DNA of 64,000 bases, from the NCBI GenBank assembly GCA_039725955.1, contig CP091035.1, positions 124,001-188,000 on the forward strand, given 5' to 3'. Every line of letters starts with the position of its first letter. The stretch's first letter is position 1. Position numbers and translations under genes: made by a program. The notes beneath the pieces were generated by a model that searched no databases, was not told the DNA's origin, and saw only the letters and a program-made list of their open reading frames with translations. This stretch comes from Sinorhizobium sp. B11 (lineage in GTDB: Bacteria > Pseudomonadota > Alphaproteobacteria > Rhizobiales > Rhizobiaceae). Below are positions 27,589-36,339 of the stretch, piece after piece.

Positions 27589-28977
27589 TCAGCAGGCCCG
27601 TCCGTTGGCCGGCACCGCTTTCGCCGCTTCTCCTGCAACCGCGCTTGCGGGCTCAAGTGCGGCCATCAGCGCGGCCGGACCGTCGCAGGGCAGTGCCGAA
27701 ACCGCCTCGATGATGCGGCGCTGTTCTTGCTGCCGCAAGCGGCGACGCGTCACAATCTCGAACTTGTTGCAGATCGCCTTCCAGTCCATGGGCCGCGTCT
27801 TTTCGCCCCGTGGTGTATGAACGTCGGACACAAGCTCGAGCGTCCTGGTGCGAAGGATCACCCGCGCGAGCGTCTGCGCGGGAAAGGACCGGTCGAGGCC
27901 AGGGTCGATGCTGATCCTGACCTTGCCCGCCAGCATCTGCAGCTCTCTGCACCCCAACACGCCTTCATCGAGCGGCGCAAGCGCCTGTGGGCCGTCGACC
28001 GCAATCAGCGCCATGCAATAGGGCAGGCTGTATTGCACGTCGACCAGGGTCTGCGGATCGGTACGGTTGGCCAGTCTCATTGCCCAGGCGAAAGTCTGGA
28101 CCTCGATCTCGACGATGTCATCAGCACCGATCATATCGTCGCCCGCGATTTCGCGAAAGGCGTCCAATGCCGGATGGATATAGCGGCAACAGCCGTAGGG
28201 TTTGAAATAGGTGTCGGCGATTTCCCAGCGCTGGCCGAGTGAACCGACGATCCGGCCGCCGTCATAATAGTTGGCATGATCGAGAAGGTCGACCGGCCCG
28301 GTGAAGCCGCTTTCGGCAAGTCGTGCGGCCGTCAAGCCAAGAACGCTCGCCCAGGCGATACCTTCCTTCACATCGTTGCCGGTCATCCGCGAATATCCCG
28401 AGCTGCCGTTGGCAAGCTGGTTTGGCGCAAGCACGCCGGCAATCGCCAGGGCGTGGGCAAGGCGGCCTGGCTCGAGCCGAAGCAGGCGCCCGGCCGTTGC
28501 GGCGGAAGCAAAGGCTGCCCATCGCCCCGACTGACGGGTCCGGATGCCCTCGGCCGTCTGTGCCGCTGCAATCCTGACGCCGACGTCATAGCCGCAGATG
28601 ATCGCGCTCATCAGGTCGCAGCCTGTGGCGCCGAGCTCGCTGGCAAGCAGAAGTGCGGTCGGAATGACCGCTGCTCCGGGATGACCCCTGGCTGCGCGAT
28701 GCCCGTCATCGATGTCGAGCGCGGTTGCCGCCATCACGTTGCACAATAGCGCGCCGCCCGGCGCACTTGTTGCGCCGAGCCATATGCGGGCATTACCGAC
28801 TCCGAAGACGGGCCCAACCATATTGCATGCGGCAACAGCGCTTGCCGTTTTGGATCCGGCAATTGCCGCGCCGACAAGATCAAGGACGCAGCGCCGAACC
28901 ATGCCGACGAGATCGGCGGAATGATCTCGTGGGCCGGCAAAGACGTGGTTGGCGAGCATTTGGGTCAGGGGAGACAT
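27589..28977 (-). CDS. MmgE/PrpD-family protein
   Basis: A 462-residue member of the MmgE/PrpD family (2-methylcitrate dehydratase, cis-aconitate decarboxylase and iminodisuccinate epimerase relatives). Seen: the N-terminal helical part with CVLDLVGAAIAGS, then the conserved segment ALDIDDGHRAARGHPGAAVI, NDVKEGIAWASVLGLTAARL and FKPYGCCRYIHPALD. The start at 28977 is the ATG that overlaps the 3' end of the ornithine-cyclodeaminase-like gene by 13 bases; a longer frame adds no family sequence. With that neighbour it forms a two-gene unit. The pairing suggests metabolism of an amino- or imino-acid derivative, perhaps an iminodisuccinate-like compound; this is inference only. Confidence 0.85.
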   Translation of the reverse strand: MSPLTQMLANHVFAGPRDHSADLVGMVRRCVLDLVGAAIAGSKTASAVAACNMVGPVFGVGNARIWLGATSAPGGALLCNVMAATALDIDDGHRAARGHPGAAVIPTALLLASELGATGCDLMSAIICGYDVGVRIAAAQTAEGIRTRQSGRWAAFASAATAGRLLRLEPGRLAHALAIAGVLAPNQLANGSSGYSRMTGNDVKEGIAWASVLGLTAARLAESGFTGPVDLLDHANYYDGGRIVGSLGQRWEIADTYFKPYGCCRYIHPALDAFREIAGDDMIGADDIVEIEVQTFAWAMRLANRTDPQTLVDVQYSLPYCMALIAVDGPQALAPLDEGVLGCRELQMLAGKVRISIDPGLDRSFPAQTLARVILRTRTLELVSDVHTPRGEKTRPMDWKAICNKFEIVTRRRLRQQEQRRIIEAVSALPCDGPAALMAALEPASAVAGEAAKAVPANGRAC

Positions 28978-30041
28978 GCGGCGATCCGATCGCGATCGGC
29001 GTTGATCCGGCAGTATTTCTCGTAACTCGCCTCGGCAACGAAGAGATCGAGGACGGCAAGACCAACGCAGGTAATGCAGGTCGGGCCATCGACAGGCTCG
29101 TACCACTCCTTGGGCTCGGACAAGGAGCGGATGCCGATCAAGGGGCCAATGCTCTCCAGGGAGAGGCCGTTTCGCGAAAAATGAAGAGCGATGCTTTGCG
29201 AGTTGCGGCGCGAGACCGTCGCAACGTCGTCGCAGACGACGAGGCCGGTCCGCAGACAGCGCTGCAGGTATGCGCTCGGGACTTCGTCGCCACCAAGATG
29301 AAGGGTGGTCGCATGTCTTTCCAGCTCCTCGTCGTCAAAGACAGGCTGGCGCGCGTTCGTGGCGGTAATGACGAGCGAGCAGCTGGCCATCATCCGGTTG
29401 TCTTCGACGCAGGCAAGCGGGATCCTTGTCTCTTCTGCCAAAGCGATTGCGAGCGCACGGGCATTTTCGATCCTGCGACTGCGGATGAAGATCTGCTCGA
29501 TCCTGTCGCCACAGGAGCAGGAAAGCGATCGGATGACGCTGCGGGCGACCGGCCCCGATCCGATCAGGAAGACGCGGGCCATGCCGACCTTCGCAAGGCA
29601 TCGATCGGCAACGATCGAGGCATAGGTTCCGGTGCGTGCCGCAGACAGGCCGGTTTCGTCCAGAATGGCGATGGGCCGCAACGTATATTTATCGAGAAGC
29701 AGGAAAGTGGAGGTCGACCTCGGCAGACCGAGACGTCGATTGAAGGCATTCGCTCCGATGATCTTTACCCCGCCATGCGTCGAGCTGACGCTGTAGAGGG
29801 ATGACAATTTCCAGCCGAGCCGTTCGTCGGCAAATTCTTCCCTGAAGGCGGCAAAGTCGGGCGTCGACCAGAACTCCTCTTCGTCAAGGGAAAGCACCGC
29901 CTTTCCGCCGCGCGCTTGGCCAGAGCGGATTTCGGTCCAGGCGCGCGATACGGCCTGATGAATTTCCTCCATCGTCAGGGCCTGCTGGGCCGCCTCCAGA
30001 TCGGCTGCCTTCAAATAGGTTATGTTGGCGGTTGCATCCAT
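28965..30041 (-). CDS. Ornithine cyclodeaminase/mu-crystallin family enzyme
   Basis: A 358-residue NAD(P)-dependent enzyme of the OCD/mu-crystallin family, which includes ornithine cyclodeaminase, alanine dehydrogenase and opine-type reductases. Seen: KIIGANAFNR and LLLDKYTLRPIAILDETGLS with the catalytic region, SAARTGTYASIVADRCL, the Rossmann motif GSGPVARSV (about residue 165), VITATNARQPVF and LHLGGDE. The start at 30041 follows a purine-rich GAGGAGG-type site. It leads the unit with the MmgE/PrpD gene. Two inverted repeats lie about 100-160 bases upstream and probably regulate it. Confidence 0.88.
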   Translation of the reverse strand: MDATANITYLKAADLEAAQQALTMEEIHQAVSRAWTEIRSGQARGGKAVLSLDEEEFWSTPDFAAFREEFADERLGWKLSSLYSVSSTHGGVKIIGANAFNRRLGLPRSTSTFLLLDKYTLRPIAILDETGLSAARTGTYASIVADRCLAKVGMARVFLIGSGPVARSVIRSLSCSCGDRIEQIFIRSRRIENARALAIALAEETRIPLACVEDNRMMASCSLVITATNARQPVFDDEELERHATTLHLGGDEVPSAYLQRCLRTGLVVCDDVATVSRRNSQSIALHFSRNGLSLESIGPLIGIRSLSEPKEWYEPVDGPTCITCVGLAVLDLFVAEASYEKYCRINADRDRIAACLP

Positions 30042-30142
30042 CGTCGTCTCCTCCTCTGCTCGACCCTGGTGCCAGGAGCGCGCAGTCTATGGATTCCAGC
30101 GACTTCTGCGGGTGAATATTCGGATACGTTTGGGCTTGCCGA

Positions 30143-30202
30143 CCGCTTGTTTGGCAACAAGCGGGAAACAATCCGATGACGTTTGCGTCCGCAGACGTAA
30201 AC
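30143..30202. promoter_or_regulatory. Tandem inverted repeats upstream of OCD-like gene
   Basis: Two 22-base dyads, each with 9-base arms and a 4-base centre: CCGCTTGTT-TGGC-AACAAGCGG (30143-30164, perfect) and GTTTGCGTC-CGCA-GACGTAAAC (30181-30202, one mismatch). Their starts are 38 bases apart. They sit about 100-160 bases upstream of the minus-strand catabolic unit. The layout fits a pair of operators; the two sequences differ, so either two regulators or one tolerant one. Confidence 0.5.
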
Positions 30203-30268
30203 AGGTGACACGATATGTCTGACGCCCGTCACGTGGACAGGAAAGCCGGCCAGTCGCTTCGACTGCCT

Positions 30269-30463
30269 TTAGGCCCGTGCGGGCAACGGCTTAGGCACCC
30301 CAATCATGGCACTTAAAAATGAGTTGGCCATGGGCGACCCTATGATCGGAAACCCGGTCGCCGTGAAGACCTGCCCGCCGACATCGATCACCGTCCAGCT
30401 TCCATCACCAAGAGGCAAGAAGCTCGCCCGTCCAGGCACTGGTGGGGGAACATGGTTGGACAT
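30269..30463 (-). CDS. Small hypothetical protein
   Basis: A 64-residue protein starting MSNHVPPPVPGRASFLPLGD, with a WTVIDVGGQVFTATGFPI segment. A strong AAAGGGG site lies six bases before the ATG. I do not recognise a named family. The Pro/Gly-rich start and a compact beta-like body look protein-like rather than random. It lies alone between the catabolic unit and the DUF982 gene. Confidence 0.5.
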   Translation of the reverse strand: MSNHVPPPVPGRASFLPLGDGSWTVIDVGGQVFTATGFPIIGSPMANSFLSAMIGVPKPLPARA

Positions 30464-30621
30464 TAGCCCCTTTGGATGAATTGATATCGAGGGTTCCTAC
30501 GCTATCCTGACGCTTGCCCGAACTCGCTTCAGGGCTTGAGATCAACTTCAAGAGGCTCGCACAGTGAGCCAGTCCTTTGCTGGCTCGCCATTCGAGAACC
30601 GTGCAATTTGAAAGCCGTCTC

Positions 30622-30942
30622 ATGACCCTCGATGAGATCGTGGCGCGGCTCGAGAAGAATTGCGCTTCGGAGAGAGCCATGATCTGGAACAGGATGACGG
30701 AGTTTGCTCCCATCGGCCTGGTTTTCGCAGACCGCCGACGCAGCAGGATCATTCGCACCCTTGGTGATGCGGCAGCCACTCTCCTTCGAGACTGGCCGTC
30801 CGACGACGGCGAGGAATATAAGACTGTTGTCAAGGCCTGCGCGGACGCAATCAGCGGCGATATCGAGCCGGCCGAATTCCGCAAACGTCTCATTCGCGCC
30901 GCCGGCGAGGCGGGCATTACAGCATTTTCGATCGTCCATTGA
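30622..30942 (+). CDS. DUF982-like small protein
   Basis: A 106-residue protein matching the pattern of DUF982, a rhizobial family of unknown role: an aromatic strand (EFAPIGLVF), then RSRIIRTLGDAAATLLRDWP, a Gly-Glu turn, Tyr, and a helix KTVVKACADAISG ending in FRKRLIRAAGEAGI. The start is set at the ATG at 30622; an upstream ATG extends it by 15 residues. DUF982 genes are abundant on rhizobial plasmids. It is divergent from its neighbours and lies inside the catabolic region without an evident link. Confidence 0.65.
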   Translation: MTLDEIVARLEKNCASERAMIWNRMTEFAPIGLVFADRRRSRIIRTLGDAAATLLRDWPSDDGEEYKTVVKACADAISGDIEPAEFRKRLIRAAGEAGITAFSIVH

Positions 30943-31008
30943 TCCGCGCCCGGCGGGTTATTCCGCAAGAGGTTCCGATCGAGCCGCATCACCGCGGCCG
31001 GATCGGTT

Positions 31009-31901
31009 CTATGACCTGTCTTGCGTTGCGACCGACAATTCGCGCTTCGGACCGGCCTTGACCGTTGCAACCGGAATGACGTCGAGATCGATACGGTGCG
31101 CCTCCATGGGAATCCAAGATCGCACCTGCCGCAACCGGTCAGGGTCGATTCGGGCGCTGAAGACGCCGGGCGTGTCCTGCGCTCGCACCAGGATCTGTCC
31201 CCAGGGATCGCAGATCATCGAATTCCCGAACATGTGCCGTTCCTCGCCGGCGGGCGTCGCATAGGACCCGCATTGACCGCAGGCGACCATGAAGGCCTGG
31301 AACTCGATGGCGCGCGCGCGGCAAAGGACCTCCCAATGAAATTCCCGGTCTGTGTCGTGAAGGCTGCCGGCAGGATGAAGACGTCTGCTTTCTCGGCTGC
31401 CAGACGATCGAACAATCGCGAGAAACGCAGATCATAGCAGATGCAGCAGGCAATCCTGAATCCGCGGAGCTCGTAGATCAGCAGCTGGTTGCCCGGCGCA
31501 ACCGTCTCGGATTCGGCGTAGCGCTTCCCATCCGGGGCGATGATGTCGAAGAGATGGACCTTCCTGTATGTTCCGATCTGGCTTCCATTGGCATCGAAGA
31601 TGACGCTCGTATTGAAGATCCGGTCATGGCCCGGCACGCTTTCCAATATGCTGCCGGCATGGATCGCAACCCCATGTTCGGCCGCGAAGCGCTGGATCAT
31701 CTGGTGGGCCCGCCCGCCGGGCACGAGATCGGCAGCCGCCGTCTTTTCGGCCGCCGTTCCCCCTGTCCAGTCGAAATGTTCCGGCAGCACGATCAGATCC
31801 GGTTTTTCCTTCTGGACGGCCTTCAGCATCAGGCGCCGAGCTTCAGCGAGATTATAGGCGCGGTCGGGGCGGGCATTGAGCTGGATCATCGAGATTTTCA
31901 T
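31009..31901 (-). pseudogene. Carbon-nitrogen (nitrilase-family) hydrolase, frameshifted
   Basis: A nitrilase-superfamily amidase with Glu in LIVLPEHFDW, Lys in YRKVHLFD and the catalytic Cys in IACCICYDLRFSRLF, all intact. After LPAAFTTQTGNF the frame goes wrong: the sequence lacks one C near 31336-31342. With it restored the protein continues HWEVLCRARAIEFQAFM and ends at 31009, about 297 residues, the usual size. As read the last 100 or so residues are replaced by a short unrelated tail. Its start overlaps the stop of the RraA-like gene by four bases, so it is the last gene of the transporter/dioxygenase operon. Sequencing error is possible. Confidence 0.82.
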
Positions 31902-32551
31902 GCAAGGTCCTCCTGCTCGAAGGAAAAGATGGAGCGGCCGGCGGCAAGGTGCTTGCGCAGCATTGCCGACCGTCCCTGGCGGGCAATCGCCAGGTCCGCA
32001 AGTTCGCGCATGCGCTCGACCTCGGCGGCGAAGACGCCTTCACTGTCGGCGAGAACCACATAACCTGGCAGGATTGCAGCCGTCCCGCAGGCGATTGGAA
32101 CATTGATCGAGCCGCCGACCGAGACGGTCCGGTTTGTCGTGCGCGACGACACACCGCGGCACCAGACGGGCAGGCCGAGCGCGGCGATCTCCTCGATATC
32201 GGTACAGGGCCCGTCGATGACGATACCGCTGGCGCCTTTCGCCTTGGCGGCCGTCGCCACGCCGCCGCCGACGCAGGCAATCTCGTCGCGATCGACTCGC
32301 GAAATGACCAGCATGTCTCCCGGTCTCAGCATGTCGATTGCCCTGTAGATGATGGTGCCGTCGCGGCCTGGCGCCGCGACGGTCAAGGCCGGGCCGAAAG
32401 CCCGGCAGGGAAAGACGGGACGGACGTTGTCACCCACAAAGCCCAGATGCTCCACATGTCCGATCGTGGCGGTTTCGACGGCCGGAAGCATGTCGAGGAG
32501 ATCAGGGGGTAGGCTTAGCAGGTGTTCATGGGCCCGGTAGAAGGGTGTCAT
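31898..32551 (-). CDS. RraA/aldolase-type family protein
   Basis: A 217-residue member of the RraA family, which includes RNase E inhibitor-like proteins and class II 4-hydroxy-4-methyl-2-oxoglutarate/oxaloacetate aldolases. Seen: RPGDMLVISRVDRDEIACVG, then GGGVATAAKAKGASGIVIDG and the short DIEEI helix, the fold's active-site region. In a catabolic operon an aldolase or decarboxylase role acting on a 2-oxo acid is more likely than RNase control. It lies between the TauD-like dioxygenase and the nitrilase-family gene, with a four-base overlap to the latter. Confidence 0.82.
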   Translation of the reverse strand: MTPFYRAHEHLLSLPPDLLDMLPAVETATIGHVEHLGFVGDNVRPVFPCRAFGPALTVAAPGRDGTIIYRAIDMLRPGDMLVISRVDRDEIACVGGGVATAAKAKGASGIVIDGPCTDIEEIAALGLPVWCRGVSSRTTNRTVSVGGSINVPIACGTAAILPGYVVLADSEGVFAAEVERMRELADLAIARQGRSAMLRKHLAAGRSIFSFEQEDLA

Positions 32552-32575
32552 GTCACGGTCTTTCCTGAAACGATG

Positions 32576-33439
32576 TCAGATGGGGCGTTCGCCCGACGTG
32601 GTCGTGCGGTGCATGATGCGGATCGACGCCGGATCGAAGGAATCGCGCCGATGCATCGTGCATCGGTTGTCCCACATCATGATGTCGCCCTCCTCCCACT
32701 GCTGAACGAAGACTTCCTGCTCATTGGTGGTGTGATCCCAAAGCTCGGTCAGCAGCGCCTCGCTCTCCTCGAGCGGCATGCCGACTATCCAGGCCTTGTC
32801 GGCGGTGCCGCCGAGATAGAGTGCCTTTCTGCCAGTTTCGCCATGGGTGCGGACAAGCGGATGGACCATGCCGCTCCACTCGCGGAAATCCTTGCTCGTC
32901 GGCTCGCTCTTTCCAAGCCTGAGCTTGCCGGTCTTGTCATAGACGTTCTGGAAGAAGATCTGCCGGCCGTCGACGAGCTTTCGCAAGGCAGCCGGCAACG
33001 TCTCGTAGGCCATGTAGGTGGAGAGAAAATAGGTGTCGCCCCCCGACGGCGGAACCTTGACGGCACGAAGAATTGCCCCGGCAGGTGGCCTTTCGTAAAA
33101 CCAGGTATCGGTATGCCAGGTCGCCTCGCTGTTGCCCATGGCGCCGGTCGGCTTGCCGTCCTGCGTCGCATTGCTGATGACGAGGATTTCCGGATGGGTC
33201 GGATGGCCACCTTCCTGAAGCTGTTTCGGGTGAATGACGAACTCGCCGAAATGACGCGAGAAGGCAACCTGGTCGGCATCGGTGACGCGTGTGTTCTTGA
33301 AGCGCAGAACACCATATGTGAGCCAGTAGTGGCGCACTTCCTCGATATCGTGCGCATTGTAATCGTTGAAATCGAACCCCTCGATGTCGGCGCAGACATT
33401 GCTTTGCGCCTGTACCGCCTTCAGTCTTTCCTTCAGCAT
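32576..33439 (-). CDS. TauD/TfdA-family 2-oxoglutarate dioxygenase
   Basis: A 287-residue Fe(II)/2-oxoglutarate-dependent dioxygenase. The metal triad is visible as WHTDTWF (His and Asp) and the distal His in CTMHRRD, with the 2-oxoglutarate-binding Arg in SIRIMHRTT. Family members hydroxylate sulfonates, aryloxy acids, betaines or amino acids; the substrate here is unknown. The start is set at the ATG at 33439, eight bases after AAGGAG; two other ATGs lie upstream in frame (33445 and 33478). It follows the ABC transporter genes and probably acts on the transported compound. Confidence 0.85.
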   Translation of the reverse strand: MLKERLKAVQAQSNVCADIEGFDFNDYNAHDIEEVRHYWLTYGVLRFKNTRVTDADQVAFSRHFGEFVIHPKQLQEGGHPTHPEILVISNATQDGKPTGAMGNSEATWHTDTWFYERPPAGAILRAVKVPPSGGDTYFLSTYMAYETLPAALRKLVDGRQIFFQNVYDKTGKLRLGKSEPTSKDFREWSGMVHPLVRTHGETGRKALYLGGTADKAWIVGMPLEESEALLTELWDHTTNEQEVFVQQWEEGDIMMWDNRCTMHRRDSFDPASIRIMHRTTTSGERPI

Positions 33440-33551
33440 TTCCATTCTCCTTCTGTTGGCCTCTATCGAGGTCATCATGACGCTACGTCTGCTGAGTGCG
33501 GGGCTCCAACGTCATTGCCCGGTGATTGATGGCGAAGACCGATAGATGCCC

Positions 33552-34634
33552 TCAGACTGCCAGGAGGCGCACATCGGAAGGATTGACGGCGAGCGTCACC
33601 ATGTGACCAGGTGCCAGAGCGTGTTCGGCGGCGATCGGGGGATGCTGCAGGACCAGCCGGTGCCCAAGGCCGATGACGACCTCCAGTTCCTGATGGGCGC
33701 CGAAGTCCGTCACCCGCCGCAACGTGGCTTCGAGCCGGTTCATGCCGGGCGGCACGTCGTCGACGCCGACCAGCCTCACATTCTGAGGTCTTATCGAGCA
33801 GAAGCTGACAGAGGCGGGACTGTCAGCGCCCGCGCCGGCGAGGATGACGGGACCACCTTCGATCGAGAGTTTGAAGCCCGCCGCAGACCGGGAATAGGCC
33901 GATACCGGCAGGATGTTCGACTGCCCGATGAATTCGGCAACGAAGCGTGAAGCCGGGTGGCGGTAGATGTCGCCCGGTACCCCCTGCTGCGCGATCGTTC
34001 CCCCCTCCATGACGACGATACGATCGGACATGGCCATGGCCTCCTCCTGGTCGTGCGTCACATAGACGAATGTCATGCCGAGCCTTTCGTGGATCTCCTT
34101 GAGTTCAGCGCGCATGGCCTCTCTCAGCTTGAGGTCGAGATTGGACAGGGGCTCGTCGAGCAACAGCACCGAGGGCTGGGGCGCGATCGCCCGGGCGAGC
34201 GCAACACGTTGCTGCTGGCCGCCGGAGAGCTCCTTGGGATAGCGGTCGGAAAAACCCTCGAGATGGACACTGCGAAGCGCGCTCTCGACAATGACCGTCA
34301 TCTCGGGACGGGCGACGCCACGCATGCGCAGTCCGAAGCCGACATTTTCGGCGACGGTCATGTGGGGAAAGAGAGCGTAGTTCTGGAACACCAGGCCAAG
34401 ATTGCGCTTTTCCGGCGGCACCTTCGTCTGGCTGCGTCCTCGGATGCGGATATCGCCGCGACTGGGCATGCTGAAGCCGGCGATCATGTTCAGGGTCGTT
34501 GTCTTGCCGCAGCCGGAGGGGCCGAGAATACTGACGAATTCGCCCTTGGGGATCTGGAGGTCGATATCCCGGACCACCAAAACCTGACCGAAGGACTTTC
34601 TCACCTGCTGCAGTTCGATATCGAATTCGCTCAT
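33552..34634 (-). CDS. ABC transporter ATP-binding protein (PotA-like)
   Basis: The ATPase of a polyamine/opine-type importer, 360 residues. Walker A GPSGCGKTT (about 38-46), Q-loop VFQNYALFPHMT, signature LSGGQQQR, Walker B VLLLDEPLSNLD and the switch His in VTHDQEEA are all present; the last 110 residues form a TOBE-type domain (SIRPQNVRLVG). The start overlaps the upstream permease stop (ATGA). It is the fourth gene of the transporter operon read leftwards from 37386. Confidence 0.95.
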   Translation of the reverse strand: MSEFDIELQQVRKSFGQVLVVRDIDLQIPKGEFVSILGPSGCGKTTTLNMIAGFSMPSRGDIRIRGRSQTKVPPEKRNLGLVFQNYALFPHMTVAENVGFGLRMRGVARPEMTVIVESALRSVHLEGFSDRYPKELSGGQQQRVALARAIAPQPSVLLLDEPLSNLDLKLREAMRAELKEIHERLGMTFVYVTHDQEEAMAMSDRIVVMEGGTIAQQGVPGDIYRHPASRFVAEFIGQSNILPVSAYSRSAAGFKLSIEGGPVILAGAGADSPASVSFCSIRPQNVRLVGVDDVPPGMNRLEATLRRVTDFGAHQELEVVIGLGHRLVLQHPPIAAEHALAPGHMVTLAVNPSDVRLLAV

Positions 34635-35434
34635 TTGCTTCCTCCATGAAGCTGCGCCGAAAAGCCGCCAAGTTTTTCGAAAGCCAGGATCACCACGAGA
34701 ATAAAGACCATCGAAGCGACGTTGACGGCCGCCATGATCGGATCGAGGCTGTATTCAAGGTGATTGATGACGGCGATCGGCAGCGTCGTGTCTCCGGGGC
34801 GCACCAGGAAGACCGACAGCGGAATGTTGTTGAACGAGATGATGAAGGCGAAGGTCACGCCCGACAACACACCCGGCTTGATCAGGGGCAGGACGACATA
34901 AAACAGCCGCTGGGCCCTGCTGGCGCCTAGGATTTGTGCCGCCCGATCGAGATTGTCGTCGAAGTTTACGAGCGCGCCAACCGCCATCCGCATCACGAAG
35001 GGCAGCGCGAGTACGACATGGGCTGCAATCAGGGCCGGCGTGCCGAGGAGGTTCTGCAGGCCGATGATCGACAGGAACAGGACGATTGCCACGCCCTTGA
35101 CGATCTGTGGAACCGAAAGGGGCGACAGCAGCGCTGCCATGATGACGCTCGAGCCCGCAACCCGCTCATAGACGAGGGCGAGGGCTGCGAGGGTTCCAAG
35201 CGCCCCGCTGATGGCTGCGACGAGCACGGCGATCCTGACGCTCAACAGGAAAGGCTGCACCCAGCGCTCGTCGAAAAGGCCGCCATACCAGATCGGCGTC
35301 CAGTCCCATGGCCGAAAGGTCACGGCTGCGGTCGGGCTCAGCGACGCCGCGACGACGACAACGAGCGGAAGCGTGATGAAGGCCAGCACCAGTGCCAGCG
35401 TGACCCAGAAGCCAAATGCGATTGTCCTGGTCAT
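34631..35434 (-). CDS. ABC transporter permease (PotC-like)
   Basis: A 267-residue inner-membrane permease with about six hydrophobic helices, beginning FGFWVTLALVLAFITLPLVVVV. The EAA-type loop that contacts the ATPase is seen as NLDRAAQILGASRAQRLFYV, followed by LPLIKPGVLSG. It overlaps both neighbours by four bases, so it is translationally coupled to the other permease and to the ATPase. Confidence 0.94.
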   Translation of the reverse strand: MTRTIAFGFWVTLALVLAFITLPLVVVVAASLSPTAAVTFRPWDWTPIWYGGLFDERWVQPFLLSVRIAVLVAAISGALGTLAALALVYERVAGSSVIMAALLSPLSVPQIVKGVAIVLFLSIIGLQNLLGTPALIAAHVVLALPFVMRMAVGALVNFDDNLDRAAQILGASRAQRLFYVVLPLIKPGVLSGVTFAFIISFNNIPLSVFLVRPGDTTLPIAVINHLEYSLDPIMAAVNVASMVFILVVILAFEKLGGFSAQLHGGSK

Positions 35435-36330
35435 TTCCCATTTCCTTCTCGTTGTGACCGGCGTTTTTTGAGGCGCGCCTCAAAGCCGAGCCCGGCAAGC
35501 GAGGCGGTGAGCATCATCGCCAGCAATGCGATCGCCATGACGCTGGCAAACGGCCAGTCGATGTAGAACAGGACCTGTTCGGAGATCATCGTCGCCAGGA
35601 CCTTGAAACGCGCGCCGCCAAGCAGAGCCGGCGTCGCATAGGCGCTGGCCGCCATGGTGAAACTGATCAGCAGCGAGCTGACGATGCCGGGTACCGACAG
35701 CGGCAGGACGATATGGCGCATGACGGAGGCCCTGGAGGCGCCCAGCATCTGCGCTGCCCGTTCCAGGTTGACGTCGATGCCCTGGATGCTTGTCATCAGC
35801 GACAGGATGCCGAAAGGCAGCACGACATGGGTGAGCCCGACGACGACGGCAAACAGGCTTTTCGACAGGGGAAGAGGCGCCGCTATCAGGCCGACATGGA
35901 TCAGGACATCATTGATGAAGCCGCGATCTTCCAGAATGATCAGCCAGCCATAGGTGCGCAGGACGACGCCGGCGAGTTCGGGCGTCAGCGCCAGGGCAAA
36001 AACGAGCGTGCGCCAGCGTGATCGCGAACGGGCGAGGAAATAGGCCACGGGATAACCGAGAAGCGTAACGGCGATGGCAACCAGGGCGGACATGACGGCT
36101 GTGCGGGCAAATCCGGCGAGAGACAGGCCATCAACGAAGAAGCGCTCGTAGTTTCCAAATGTTGGCGTCAGCGAACGGCTGTCGAGAAAGCTCATGCCGA
36201 TCATCACGCCCATTGGAAGGGCAAAGAAGACCGTCAGCAGGAGACAGGAGGGCGCCAGCAGCATCGGTGCCGTGGCTCGTACGGAAAGACGCCCGGGTGA
36301 GGGCGGGGCGGTTGCGACAAGCATTGTCAT
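35431..36330 (-). CDS. ABC transporter permease (PotB-like)
   Basis: A 299-residue inner-membrane permease with about six hydrophobic helices. The EAA loop reads NLERAAQMLGASRASVMRHI followed by VLPLSVPGIVSS. The N-terminus (LAPSCLLLTVFFALPMGVMI) is the usual first helix of the PotB type. It lies nine bases after the binding-protein gene and overlaps the second permease. Confidence 0.94.
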   Translation of the reverse strand: MTMLVATAPPSPGRLSVRATAPMLLAPSCLLLTVFFALPMGVMIGMSFLDSRSLTPTFGNYERFFVDGLSLAGFARTAVMSALVAIAVTLLGYPVAYFLARSRSRWRTLVFALALTPELAGVVLRTYGWLIILEDRGFINDVLIHVGLIAAPLPLSKSLFAVVVGLTHVVLPFGILSLMTSIQGIDVNLERAAQMLGASRASVMRHIVLPLSVPGIVSSLLISFTMAASAYATPALLGGARFKVLATMISEQVLFYIDWPFASVMAIALLAMMLTASLAGLGFEARLKKRRSQREGNGK

Positions 36331-36339
36331 GACACCTCC

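Noticed and set aside
30405..31070. A 221-codon minus-strand frame over the DUF982-like gene
   Set aside because: The plus-strand DUF982 pattern is clear, and the minus frame is Ser/Arg-rich without motifs.
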